Shown here in pieces: positions 15,178-22,155 of a DNA stretch of 24,251 nt (within the stretch, counting starts at the first letter, position 1; the number at the start of each line of letters is the position of its first letter). The notes beneath the pieces were generated by a model. It made no database searches. It had not been told where the DNA came from and saw only the letters and a list, made by a program, of their open reading frames with translations. This DNA is from JBOFCO01 sp051646105 (lineage in GTDB: Bacteria; Pseudomonadota; Alphaproteobacteria; Rhodobacterales; Rhodobacteraceae). A program made the translations under genes and the position numbers. The stretch lies in the NCBI GenBank assembly GCA_051646105.1, contig JBOFCO010000094.1, positions 1 through 24,251 of the forward strand. Reading direction: 5' to 3'.

Positions 15178-16166
15178 TTGCGTGCCTCCCTGTGTTTCAG
15201 AAGGTCGGCCAGATCGATATTCGAAAGCGAGATCGCCGCAAGGATGATGACGCCAACGACCATCTTGAAGGCATAGGGGGACACGCCCAGAAGGTTCAGC
15301 CCGTTCTGCGCTATGGCGACAAGCGCCACGCCCAGAAAACAGCCCAGAACCGATCCGCGCCCGCCGCCAAGCCGCGCCCCGCCCAGAACCACGGCGGCCA
15401 GCACATCCAGTTCACGCCCGATCAGGGCGTTGGGGACAACTTCCTTGGTGATATGCGCCTGCATCAGCCCGCCGATACCCGCCATCATCCCGCACCAGCC
15501 AAAGGCAATCGCCTGCATCAGCGCGATGTTGATGCCCGCCCGTCGCGCGCCTTCCGGGTTGTCGCCAAAGGCATATAGCTGCCGTCCCAGCGTTGTGCGC
15601 CGGACCAGCGCCCAGGTCGCCAGCATGGCCAGCGCCATGACCAGCACCGGCAGGGTTATTTCCGCCCAGCTTCCCGAAGCGGTCTGGTGTTCCCACAGGA
15701 TCACCCGCCCCGACCACCACGACGGCAGGTTGTAGAGGAAACGCCCCGCCGAGAAGAACATCAGCAGCCCGAAAAAGGCGTTGAAGGTAGAGATGGTGAC
15801 GACGATGGAGATGATGCGGAACTGGTGGATCAGGAAGGCGTTGATCAGCCCCAGCCCGATCCCGAAGACCCCGGCAAACAGCAGGCCGATGGCCCAGTTG
15901 CCCCCCCCGATCGCGGCAAAGGCATAGACGCAGAGATATTGCACCACGCTTGCCGCCACGGCGAAGGAAATGTCGATCCCGCCCGCGATCAGCACCACCA
16001 GCAGGCCGACAGCCCAGATCACATTGACCGCGTGGTTGTTGAGAAGCGAGGTGAAGTTGACCAGCGTGAAGAAGCTGTCGGTGGTCAAGGACAGCCCGGC
16101 GCAAAGCAGAATCAGCACCAACAGCAGTTTCGATTCCGCCGGATAGGCGCGCAGGAAATCACGCAT
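15174..16166 (-). CDS. sugar ABC transporter permease (first of two)
   Basis: This 330-residue BPD_transp_2 family membrane protein starts at MRDFLRAYPAESK. It shows the helix AGGIDISFAVAASVVQYLCV, which carries the family's GGIDLSV-like motif, and the cytoplasmic coupling segment TTLGRQLYAFGDNPEGARRAGI typical of RbsC/FrcC. The start at 16166 overlaps the ATPase gene by 8 bases; a start 66 bases further upstream would lie deep inside the ATPase gene and put Arg/Pro-rich residues before the first helix. It is expected to pair with the second permease in the inner membrane. Confidence 0.93.
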   Translation of the reverse strand: MRDFLRAYPAESKLLLVLILLCAGLSLTTDSFFTLVNFTSLLNNHAVNVIWAVGLLVVLIAGGIDISFAVAASVVQYLCVYAFAAIGGGNWAIGLLFAGVFGIGLGLINAFLIHQFRIISIVVTISTFNAFFGLLMFFSAGRFLYNLPSWWSGRVILWEHQTASGSWAEITLPVLVMALAMLATWALVRRTTLGRQLYAFGDNPEGARRAGINIALMQAIAFGWCGMMAGIGGLMQAHITKEVVPNALIGRELDVLAAVVLGGARLGGGRGSVLGCFLGVALVAIAQNGLNLLGVSPYAFKMVVGVIILAAISLSNIDLADLLKHREARK

Positions 16167-17652
16167 AGACGGCGGCCTCCAGCGCGGGGATGTCGGTTGC
16201 TTGCGGCAGGTATTCACCCACAATGCGGCCATCCGCCATATGCAGGATACGGTCGGCGTTCTGATACACTTCCGTAACCTCGTCAGAAATCAGCAGAATC
16301 GCCAGACCCTGTTCGGCCAGTTGCCGGACGATCCTGAATATGCCTTCTCGTGCGCCGACATCGACACCGACTGTGGGACTATCAAGGATCAGCACCTTTG
16401 GTTCCGTCGCCAGCCATTTGGCCAGCACCACGCGCTGCTGATTGCCGCCTGACAGTGTCGAAACCGCATCGGCAGGTGTACCGACCTTGACCGCCAGTTC
16501 CTTTATCCAGCGCCCGACCAGCGCCGCCTTGCGACTGCCCGAAAGCAATTGCCCACCGCCGGTGATGCGGCGCAGCACCGTCAGCACGGTATTGTCTGCA
16601 ATGCTTTGCGGCTGGATCAGACCAAGGGCAAGCCGGTCCTCGGACACATAGGCGATGCCCGCCGCCACAGCGTCACGGTTCGACCGCAGGTCGAGCGGTT
16701 TTCCATGCAGCCGGATCGTTCCGCTGTCGGGTCGGGTCATACCGAAAAGCGTATGGCCCAGTTCCGTCCGGCCTGCCCCGATCAGCCCGGTCAGGCCCAG
16801 CACTTCTCCCCTGCGCAAGGTGAAACTGATGTCGGCGTATTCATCATTACGGCAAAGTCCGCGCACCTCCAGAACCGGGTCTGCGGTGGCCATGTCGCGG
16901 GCACTGATCGCACGATCAAAGGTCTTGCCCGTCATCAGTTCGGTCAGCCGCGATTGCGTCATCCCCTCGGTCGGATAGACGCCGACAAGTTTTCCGTCGC
17001 GCAGCACCGTAACGCGACTGGCGATTTCAAGAACCTCGGCAAGACGATGGCTGACGAAGACCACAGCCACACCCCGCGCCGACAGCTTGCGCACAACGGC
17101 TAGCAGCGCATCGGTTTCCGCCTGCGTCAACGACGCGGTAGGTTCGTCCATGAAGATCAGCCGGGCGTCGGACACCAGCGCGCGGGCGATCGCCACCACC
17201 TGACGCTGTGCGATAGGCAGTTTGCCTAGCGATGCGGAAAGGTCGAGTTCGACATCAAGCTGCGCCAGAGCGGCCCGCGCGATTGCGTCGATAGCGCCGT
17301 AACTGACTCCGCGCGGGCGACTGCCCAGCAGCGTGTCAAAGGCGATGTTCTCGGCCACGGTCATTTCCGGGAACAGCGCCAGATCCTGCCAGATCACCGC
17401 GATTCCGTGGCGGCGGGCGATGTTCGGGGTGATATGGGTCAGGCTTTCCCCGAAAAGCGCCATGTCGGCCCCGGCTTCGGGCTGATAGACGCCGGTGATG
17501 ATCTTGATCAGTGTCGATTTCCCGCAACCGTTTTCCCCGGCAAGGCAGTGAACTTCCCCCCTCCCCACTGCGAAAGACACGTCACTCAGCGCCCGAACGC
17601 CGCCGAACACCTTGGATATACTACGGAAATCGATGGCATTAGCGTCTGTCAT
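16159..17652 (-). CDS. sugar ABC transporter ATP-binding protein, two fused nucleotide-binding domains
   Basis: This 497-residue cytoplasmic motor subunit of the ribose/fructose/AI-2 type (RbsA-like) is a tandem of two ABC domains. Domain 1 has Walker A GENGCGKST (39-47) and Walker B FMDEPTAS, but a degenerate signature (LPIAQRQVVAIARAL instead of LSGGQ). Domain 2 has the family's degenerate Walker A (GLIGAGRTEL) and an intact LSGGNQQRVVLAKWL. Its Walker B reads LILDSPTVGVDVG, where the catalytic Glu position is Ser425 (bases 16378-16380). The start MTDANAIDF lies 4 bases after the SIS gene stop. The gene is co-transcribed with both permeases. Confidence 0.93.
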   Translation of the reverse strand: MTDANAIDFRSISKVFGGVRALSDVSFAVGRGEVHCLAGENGCGKSTLIKIITGVYQPEAGADMALFGESLTHITPNIARRHGIAVIWQDLALFPEMTVAENIAFDTLLGSRPRGVSYGAIDAIARAALAQLDVELDLSASLGKLPIAQRQVVAIARALVSDARLIFMDEPTASLTQAETDALLAVVRKLSARGVAVVFVSHRLAEVLEIASRVTVLRDGKLVGVYPTEGMTQSRLTELMTGKTFDRAISARDMATADPVLEVRGLCRNDEYADISFTLRRGEVLGLTGLIGAGRTELGHTLFGMTRPDSGTIRLHGKPLDLRSNRDAVAAGIAYVSEDRLALGLIQPQSIADNTVLTVLRRITGGGQLLSGSRKAALVGRWIKELAVKVGTPADAVSTLSGGNQQRVVLAKWLATEPKVLILDSPTVGVDVGAREGIFRIVRQLAEQGLAILLISDEVTEVYQNADRILHMADGRIVGEYLPQATDIPALEAAVYA

Positions 17653-17656
17653 CACA

Positions 17657-18208
17657 TCATTCCAGATTGGTGTGACGGGTGCGCATGGCATTTGCATCGA
17701 TGTTCAGCCGCTCTTTCAGCCTAAGCACCATCACTTCGAACAGCACGAACAGCGCCCCCTCGAACAGCGATCCCATCGGCAGGACAGAGGATTTCCGCGC
17801 GCCCTGATCGTCGGCCATGGTCTGCGCCGGAAGGGTCAGCACATAATCCGACAGTGCCGCCGCTTTGCCCTGCGGCTGCGCGGTAATCAGCGCCACACCC
17901 GATCCGGCCCCGCGCGCTACGCCCATCAGCGCCAGCGCAGTGGAAATCTGCCCCGGCCCACAGGTGACAAGCAGCAGGTCGCCTGGACCAACCGGGGGTG
18001 TCGTCATGTCACCCTCGACGGCCACATCCAGCCCCATGTGGTAAAGCCGCATGGCAAACCCCATGATCTGCAACCGCTCGCGTCCGCCACCGAAGACGAC
18101 GATACGCTTCGCTGCGGCAATCCTGTCAAGCAGGCCGTCTACCTGCACGGTGTCGATACGGGAGAATACGCCGGAAAGCTCTTCCAGCGCCGTCTGGTAA
18201 AGTGACAT
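17657..18208 (-). CDS. SIS-domain sugar-phosphate isomerase, HxlB-like
   Basis: This 183-residue protein has one SIS (sugar isomerase) domain and is about the length of 6-phospho-3-hexuloisomerase. Seen: an N-terminal helix (MSLYQTALEELSGVFSRID); a phosphosugar-binding strand and loop IVVFGGGRERLQIMGFAMRL; the second strand DLLLVTCGPGQISTALALM; and SSVLPMGSLFEGALFVLFEVM, the C-terminal helix typical of the HxlB group. The loops differ from the usual SGxS-type phosphate-binding sequence (GGGRE, CGPGQ), so activity as a true isomerase is not assured. It is placed as the second gene of the operon, between the binding protein and the ATPase. The ATG at 18208 is preferred over an upstream TTG. It could isomerise a phosphorylated product of one of the two operon kinases. 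Confidence 0.82.
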   Translation of the reverse strand: MSLYQTALEELSGVFSRIDTVQVDGLLDRIAAAKRIVVFGGGRERLQIMGFAMRLYHMGLDVAVEGDMTTPPVGPGDLLLVTCGPGQISTALALMGVARGAGSGVALITAQPQGKAAALSDYVLTLPAQTMADDQGARKSSVLPMGSLFEGALFVLFEVMVLRLKERLNIDANAMRTRHTNLE

Positions 18209-18236
18209 GATTTTATCCGGGGGATTTGAGGGCAAG

Positions 18237-18261
18237 GCGGGGCGCGATGCGCGCGCCCCGC
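18237..18261 (-). terminator. strong intercistronic hairpin after the binding-protein gene
   Basis: A perfect 10-bp GC stem (GCGGGGCGCG at 18237-18246 with CGCGCCCCGC at 18252-18261) has a 5-base loop and begins 7 bases after the binding-protein stop codon. No U-run follows on the minus strand. Such structures after binding-protein genes commonly protect the upstream mRNA and lower expression of the distal genes. Confidence 0.6.
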
Positions 18262-18268
18262 ACTTTTG

Positions 18269-19261
18269 TCAGAGACCCAGATCGGCCAGACCGTCGACTG
18301 TGTCGGCGTTGATGGCGATCAGGTTGTTGGTGATGATGTCATGGTTTGCTGCATCGGGCGACACCACGCCAAGGCCCGGAATATCGGTGCCCTCGGTGAT
18401 TTCGGTGCCGTCGACCAGCATCTTGCCCATTGTCACGAACACCCGGCCCGCTTCGGCCGGGTTCCACATGAAGCCGCCGGAAATCGCGCCCGACTTCACC
18501 AGATCGCGACCCTGACCGGGGGAGAACGGCCCGATCACATGGACGGTGCCGACCTTGCGCTGCTCCTCGATCGCGCGGCCCGCACCGATTGGCCCTTGAG
18601 AGCCGAATGCCAGGAAGCCGGTCAGGTTCGGGTTCGCCGCCATCAGGTCCAGCGCCGTCTTGCGGCTGTCATCGACATTCTCGGCCACGCCATAGCGCTC
18701 GCCCACCGCTTTCATGTCAGGGTATTTCGCCGACAGATAGGCAATCGCCGCATCGGCCCAGGCATTGTGCAGCGGTACGGTCAGCGAGCCGACGAACACA
18801 CCATATTCGCCCTTGCCGCCCATCTTCTGCGCCAGCAGTTCGGCATGGGTTTCGCCAAAGCCGGTGGCCGAGGCCATTTCAAAGTTCCAGTCAACATTGT
18901 TGATGCCTGGCCCTTCGTGGCTGACCACCTTGATCCCCGCCGCGCGGGCCTTTTCCAGAACCGGCTCCAGCGCCGCCTCGTCGTTCGGCACCACGCCGAT
19001 CACGTCGACACCCTTGGCGATCAGATCCTCGATCGCGCGCACCTGAAGTGCCGGGTCAGCGCTGGTCGGGCCGATCATGCTGGCGTCAACGCCCAGCTCC
19101 TCGCCCTTTTCCTTGATTCCCATCTCCATGGCATTGAACCACGGAATGCCACCGATCTTGACCACGACACCCATCGTGGGCTTGTCCTGTGCCGCCGCCG
19201 AAAGTGCCAGAGTGGCGGCCAGCGAAAGTCCCGCCAGAGTGGCGGTAAGCTTGCGTATCAT
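18269..19261 (-). CDS. periplasmic sugar-binding protein of an ABC transporter
   Basis: This 330-residue protein belongs to the Peripla_BP_4 (ribose/AI-2/rhamnose-binding) group. The signal peptide is MIRKLTATLAGLSLAATLALSAAA, with cleavage near residue 24 before QDKPT. The mature N-terminus MGVVVKIGGIPWFNAMEMGIKEKGEELGV is the usual first strand and helix. It is followed by AIEDLIAKGVDVIGVVPND (repeated strand-helix pattern) and VISPF-like segments. The C-terminal DIPGLGVVSPDAANHDII resembles LsrB/RhaS-type proteins, but no lsrF, lsrG or lsrK homologue set accompanies it, so AI-2 is not implied. GGGAGGA lies six bases before the ATG. It is the first gene of the operon, as expected for the most abundant component, and sits beside the divergent LacI-type regulator. 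Confidence 0.93.
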   Translation of the reverse strand: MIRKLTATLAGLSLAATLALSAAAQDKPTMGVVVKIGGIPWFNAMEMGIKEKGEELGVDASMIGPTSADPALQVRAIEDLIAKGVDVIGVVPNDEAALEPVLEKARAAGIKVVSHEGPGINNVDWNFEMASATGFGETHAELLAQKMGGKGEYGVFVGSLTVPLHNAWADAAIAYLSAKYPDMKAVGERYGVAENVDDSRKTALDLMAANPNLTGFLAFGSQGPIGAGRAIEEQRKVGTVHVIGPFSPGQGRDLVKSGAISGGFMWNPAEAGRVFVTMGKMLVDGTEITEGTDIPGLGVVSPDAANHDIITNNLIAINADTVDGLADLGL

Positions 19262-19335
19262 AATCTTCCTCCCGTTGGGCCGCCCCTTGGGCACCCGATT
19301 TGCGTATGGATGCCTGCTTTACGCGGGCGATCCGA

Positions 19336-19355
19336 TTGCACCATCGATTGCGCAA
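19336..19355. promoter_or_regulatory. candidate LacI-family operator O1
   Basis: The 20-bp imperfect palindrome TTGCACCATCGATTGCGCAA is centred on CG; both halves agree at TTGC, C, ATCGAT, G and GCAA. It lies just downstream of a possible minus-strand promoter for the binding-protein gene, where a bound repressor would block initiation. It shares its TGCACxATCGAT half with O2. Confidence 0.6.
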
Positions 19356-19362
19356 ACCCATC

Positions 19363-19391
19363 TTATTATTGCCAGACAAAGTGGCCAGCAA
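19363..19391 (-). promoter_or_regulatory. possible promoter of the sugar operon
   Basis: On the minus strand, TTGCTG (19391-19386) and TAATAA (19368-19363) are separated by 17 bases, a sigma70-like pair with fair but not strong matches. O1 would begin 8 bases past the -10. The call rests on pattern only. Confidence 0.35.
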
Positions 19392-19435
19392 TTTCCGTGG
19401 ATGATTTTCGGCGTGACCCAAACCGGGCGCACCAC

Positions 19436-19453
19436 TGCACAATCGATGTTGCA
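19436..19453. promoter_or_regulatory. candidate LacI-family operator O2
   Basis: TGCACAATCGATGTTGCA is a palindrome TGCA-nn-ATCGAT-nn-TGCA with central CG. Its centre is 99 bases from O1 and 13 bases from O3, on the regulator's side of the intergenic region, suggesting autoregulation or looping. Confidence 0.55.
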
Positions 19454-19464
19454 TATCGATGCAA
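19449..19464. promoter_or_regulatory. candidate LacI-family operator O3 (overlaps O2)
   Basis: TTGCATATCGATGCAA has perfect 6-bp arms TTGCAT/ATGCAA around ATCG. It overlaps O2 by five bases and contains a third ATCGAT. It lies about 50 bases upstream of the regulator start. Confidence 0.55.
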
Positions 19465-19516
19465 ACAAACCCTAAACCTGTCAAGAGGATTCGGATTGCG
19501 ACCGGGGGACCGGGCC

Positions 19517-20557
19517 ATGACCAGCACAGACCGCAAGGTCACCATCTATGATATCGCCCGGCTCAGCGGGGCTTCCCCCTCGACCGTCAGCGCAGCGCTC
19601 AGCGGGGCGTGGAAATCACGCCGCATCGCGCAGGCCACGGTCGACAGCATTCGTCAGATCGCCGCCGATCAGGGCTATTCCACCAACATGCAGGCGCGCG
19701 GGCTGCGGCAGGCCCGGTCAGGCATGGTCGGCATGATCATTCCGATGCACGATAACCGTTTCTTCTCCTCGCTCAGCCAAAGCTTCGAAGCCCACGCCCG
19801 CGAACGCGGCCTGTGCCCGGTGATAGCCAGCACCCTGCGTGACCCTGCCGAAGAACTGCGCACGGTGGAAACGCTGATATCCTACAATATCGACTTCCTG
19901 TTCATAGCCGGGGCCACGGATCCGTCCGCATTGAGCGAGCTTTGCACATCGGCCCGGCTGGGGCATGTCTATGTCGACCTTCCTGGCGGGGGCGCGCCTT
20001 CGGTGGTCACCAACAATTTCCACGGCGCGGAACTGCTGACCCGCAAGCTTCTGGATGAAATGCCTGACCAGCAGCGCAACCAGCTTTATCTGCTGGGGGG
20101 TATCACCGGCGATCACGCCACCACACAGCGGATCGCGGGGTTCAGGGCCTGCCATGCCGAAGCAGGTATTGCGCTGCGGGATGACCAGATCCTGCCCTGC
20201 GGTTACGCAAGGCTGGGCGCCCAGCAGGAAATCGCCGCCCTTTGTGATCGTCTGGGCGGACTGCCTGCCGGACTGTTCGTGAATTCCCTGACCGTATTCG
20301 AGGGCGTGCTGGCGCATTTGGTCACCCTGCCGCCAGAGGCCTTTGCGAACACCGTCGTCGGTTGCTACGACTACGACCCTTTTGCAGCCTTCCTTCAGTT
20401 TCCCGTCCACATGATCCGGCAGAATTCGCACAAGCTGATCGAACAGGCCTATGCGCTGATGGAAGCACGCACTGATACCCCCGTGCTGATCGAGGTGGAG
20501 CCCGACCTGATACCGCCCCGCACCATTTTCCGCGGTCCGTTTGCCGGTCTTGGGTAA
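19517..20557 (+). CDS. LacI-family transcriptional regulator
   Basis: This 346-residue DNA-binding repressor has an N-terminal helix-turn-helix (VTIYDIARLSGASPSTVSAALSG, residues 8-30) followed by a hinge helix (YSTNMQARGLRQARSGMVGMIIP). The rest is a periplasmic-binding-protein-like sugar-sensing domain with VTNNFHGAELLTRKLLDE and GFRACHAEAGI. The start ATG at 19517 puts the HTH at the N-terminus as in the family; the open frame upstream of it is antisense to the binding-protein gene and not coding. It is transcribed away from the nine-gene sugar operon. It most likely represses that operon and itself through the ATCGAT palindromes between them, with the imported sugar or a phosphorylated intermediate as inducer. 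Confidence 0.95.
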   Translation: MTSTDRKVTIYDIARLSGASPSTVSAALSGAWKSRRIAQATVDSIRQIAADQGYSTNMQARGLRQARSGMVGMIIPMHDNRFFSSLSQSFEAHARERGLCPVIASTLRDPAEELRTVETLISYNIDFLFIAGATDPSALSELCTSARLGHVYVDLPGGGAPSVVTNNFHGAELLTRKLLDEMPDQQRNQLYLLGGITGDHATTQRIAGFRACHAEAGIALRDDQILPCGYARLGAQQEIAALCDRLGGLPAGLFVNSLTVFEGVLAHLVTLPPEAFANTVVGCYDYDPFAAFLQFPVHMIRQNSHKLIEQAYALMEARTDTPVLIEVEPDLIPPRTIFRGPFAGLG

Positions 20558-20561
20558 ACAA

Positions 20562-20585
20562 AAAGGGCCCCAAACGGGGCCCTTT
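20562..20585. terminator. bidirectional intrinsic terminator
   Basis: A 10-bp stem (AAAGGGCCCC side, GGGGCCCTTT side, 4-base loop AAAC) begins four bases after the lacI-type stop. It is flanked by A-rich and T-rich sequence, so it works on either strand, for the regulator (+) and the CsbD-like gene (-). Confidence 0.85.
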
Positions 20586-20606
20586 CTGTGCATCATTGGA
20601 TGCAAC

Positions 20607-20804
20607 TCAGCGCTTGGCGAAATATTCGTCCACCTCGCGTTCGGCGGCGTCCTTGGTCTTGCCGTACTTGGCCTGGATCAGCCCGGCCAGCTTGTCGCGC
20701 TTGCCTGCGGCCACGTCCAGATCGTCATCGGTCAGCTTGCCCCATTGTTCTTTGACCGAACCTTTCAACTGTTTCCAGTTGCCCTCGACGATATCCCAGT
20801 TCAT
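20607..20804 (-). CDS. CsbD-family stress protein
   Basis: This 65-residue protein reads MNWDIVEGNWKQLKGSVKEQWGKLTDDDLDVAAGKRDKLAGLIQ..., matching the CsbD domain end to end (WKQLKGxVKExWGKLTDDDL, G-x-RDxLxGxIQxxYG). CsbD proteins are small, highly charged, cytoplasmic and often general-stress induced; their molecular role is unknown. A strong AGGAGGA site lies eight bases before the ATG. It is monocistronic, between the terminator shared with the LacI gene and the hydroxyacid dehydrogenase gene. Confidence 0.93.
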   Translation of the reverse strand: MNWDIVEGNWKQLKGSVKEQWGKLTDDDLDVAAGKRDKLAGLIQAKYGKTKDAAEREVDEYFAKR

Positions 20805-20866
20805 CGCAAATCCTCCTGCGGTGTTGATGTCTTATCAACCCACAAGGACGTATTCGGTTCCGGGCG

Positions 20867-21820
20867 TCACACAGCGTTCGGCAGGGCGCGACCTTCGGCA
20901 AGGGCGATGACATTGTCCAGCGCCATCATCCCCATTGCAGTCCGCACCTCCAGCGCTGCCGTGCCCAGATGCGGCAGAAGCACGACATTCTCCATCGCAC
21001 GCAGGCGTTCCGGCACGTCCGGTTCTCGCGCATAGACGTCAAGACCCGCCCCGGCGATCCGGCCTGTTTCCAGTGCCTCGATCAGCGCGGATTCGTCCAG
21101 CACGTCCCCACGCGCGATGTTGACAAGAATGGCGGTTGGTCGCATCGCCGCCAACACTTCAGTTCCTATAATGTTACGGGTTTCAGCACCCCCCGGTAGG
21201 GTCAGGACCAGAAAATCAACCTGCCCGGCCAGGTCTGTCAGGTTGGCCACCTGCAGGGACGGAACGCCCGCATCCGCCACCATGGATCGGTTGAAGAACC
21301 GTACGGTCATGCCGAAGCCGAAATGGCAGCGCCGCGCCACAGCCTTGCCGATGCGCCCCATGCCGACGATGCCCACCGTCTTGCCACTCATGTGCTGGCC
21401 CAGCATCTGTGTCGGATGCCAGCCCTGCCACCCACCGGACCGGACAAGCCTTTCGCCCTCCCCTGCCCGGCGTGCCGTCATCAGCATCAGCATGACGCCG
21501 ATGTCGGCCGTTGCATCGGTGACAGCGCCGGGGGTGTTCGTCACCGCCACGCCCGCCGCCCGTGCCGCGGGCACATCGATATGATTGTAGCCCACGCCGA
21601 AATTGGCCAGCAGCCGGGCGCGCGGCCGCGGCACGGCGGCAAAGACCGGGGCCGCGAACAGGTCGCCCAGCGTGGGCAGTACGGCATCATAGTCGCGCAG
21701 CGCAGTCTCCAGTTCGGCGCGCGACAGAGGGGTATTCCTGACACGCAATGTGCAGTCGAACCGCGCTTTCGCCGCTTCCTCGACCGCGGGCGGCATCGGG
21801 CGCGTGACAAGCAGGCGCAT
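20867..21820 (-). CDS. D-isomer-specific 2-hydroxyacid dehydrogenase (glyoxylate/hydroxypyruvate reductase type)
   Basis: This 317-residue NAD(P)-dependent oxidoreductase has cofactor motif GMGRIG at 153-158 (VGIVGMGRIGKAVA). Catalytic residues by family pattern are Arg237 (NIARGD), Glu266 (AREPDVP) and His284 (LLPHLGTA). The substrate-site loop NFGVGYNHID at 73-82 is typical of glyoxylate, hydroxypyruvate or D-glycerate dehydrogenases. Arg174 and Arg178 after the second strand (VRFFNR) suggest NADPH preference, an inference. It is the last gene of the ybjN-proC-csaA-like operon; its ATG overlaps the upstream stop codon by one base (TGATG). Confidence 0.93.
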   Translation of the reverse strand: MRLLVTRPMPPAVEEAAKARFDCTLRVRNTPLSRAELETALRDYDAVLPTLGDLFAAPVFAAVPRPRARLLANFGVGYNHIDVPAARAAGVAVTNTPGAVTDATADIGVMLMLMTARRAGEGERLVRSGGWQGWHPTQMLGQHMSGKTVGIVGMGRIGKAVARRCHFGFGMTVRFFNRSMVADAGVPSLQVANLTDLAGQVDFLVLTLPGGAETRNIIGTEVLAAMRPTAILVNIARGDVLDESALIEALETGRIAGAGLDVYAREPDVPERLRAMENVVLLPHLGTAALEVRTAMGMMALDNVIALAEGRALPNAV

Positions 21821-22155
21821 CAGAACAGCTTCCCGCCCAACGGCACATCATGGCCCGGTCCGACGAGAACCACCTCTCCGTCCTGATCCGGCAGGCCAAG
21901 CACCAAAACCTCGGACAGCACCTTTCCGATCTGGCGCGGCGGAAAGTTGACCACGGCGAGCACCTGCTTCCCGATCAATCCTTCCGGCCTGTAGTGCCGC
22001 GTAATCTGGGCAGAGGAGCGTTTTTCCCCGATCTCCCCCCCGAAATCCACCCACAGCTTGAACGCGGGCTTGCGCGCCTCCGGGTAGGGTTCGGCGCGAG
22101 TGATGCGACCCACGCGGATGTCGACGCGCACGAAATCGTCATAGCTGATGGTCAT
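21820..22155 (-). CDS. csaA: CsaA-like tRNA-binding domain protein
   Basis: This 111-residue stand-alone EMAPII/OB-fold tRNA-binding domain starts MTISYDDFVRVDIRVGRI and continues ARKPAFKLWVDFGGEIG, SSAQITRHY, VNFPPRQIGKVLSEVLVLG. This is a full-length match to CsaA, a homodimer that binds tRNA and has been described as chaperone-like and export-related. It is the same fold as the C-terminus of some methionyl-tRNA synthetases, but the length shows it is free-standing. It overlaps proC (ATGA) upstream and the hydroxyacid dehydrogenase gene downstream. Confidence 0.92.
   Translation of the reverse strand: MTISYDDFVRVDIRVGRITRAEPYPEARKPAFKLWVDFGGEIGEKRSSAQITRHYRPEGLIGKQVLAVVNFPPRQIGKVLSEVLVLGLPDQDGEVVLVGPGHDVPLGGKLF

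Noticed and set aside
10562..19261. Reading the locus as an AI-2 (Lsr) uptake system because of the LsrB-like binding protein and FGGY kinase
   Set aside because: LsrF and LsrG equivalents are absent, the regulator is LacI-type rather than LsrR, and an epimerase, FrcK-like kinase and class II aldolase are not part of Lsr systems.
18266..19516. Long plus-strand open frame that would extend the LacI regulator by about 400 residues
   Set aside because: It is antisense to the well-supported binding-protein gene. LacI proteins start directly with the HTH, which fits the ATG at 19517.
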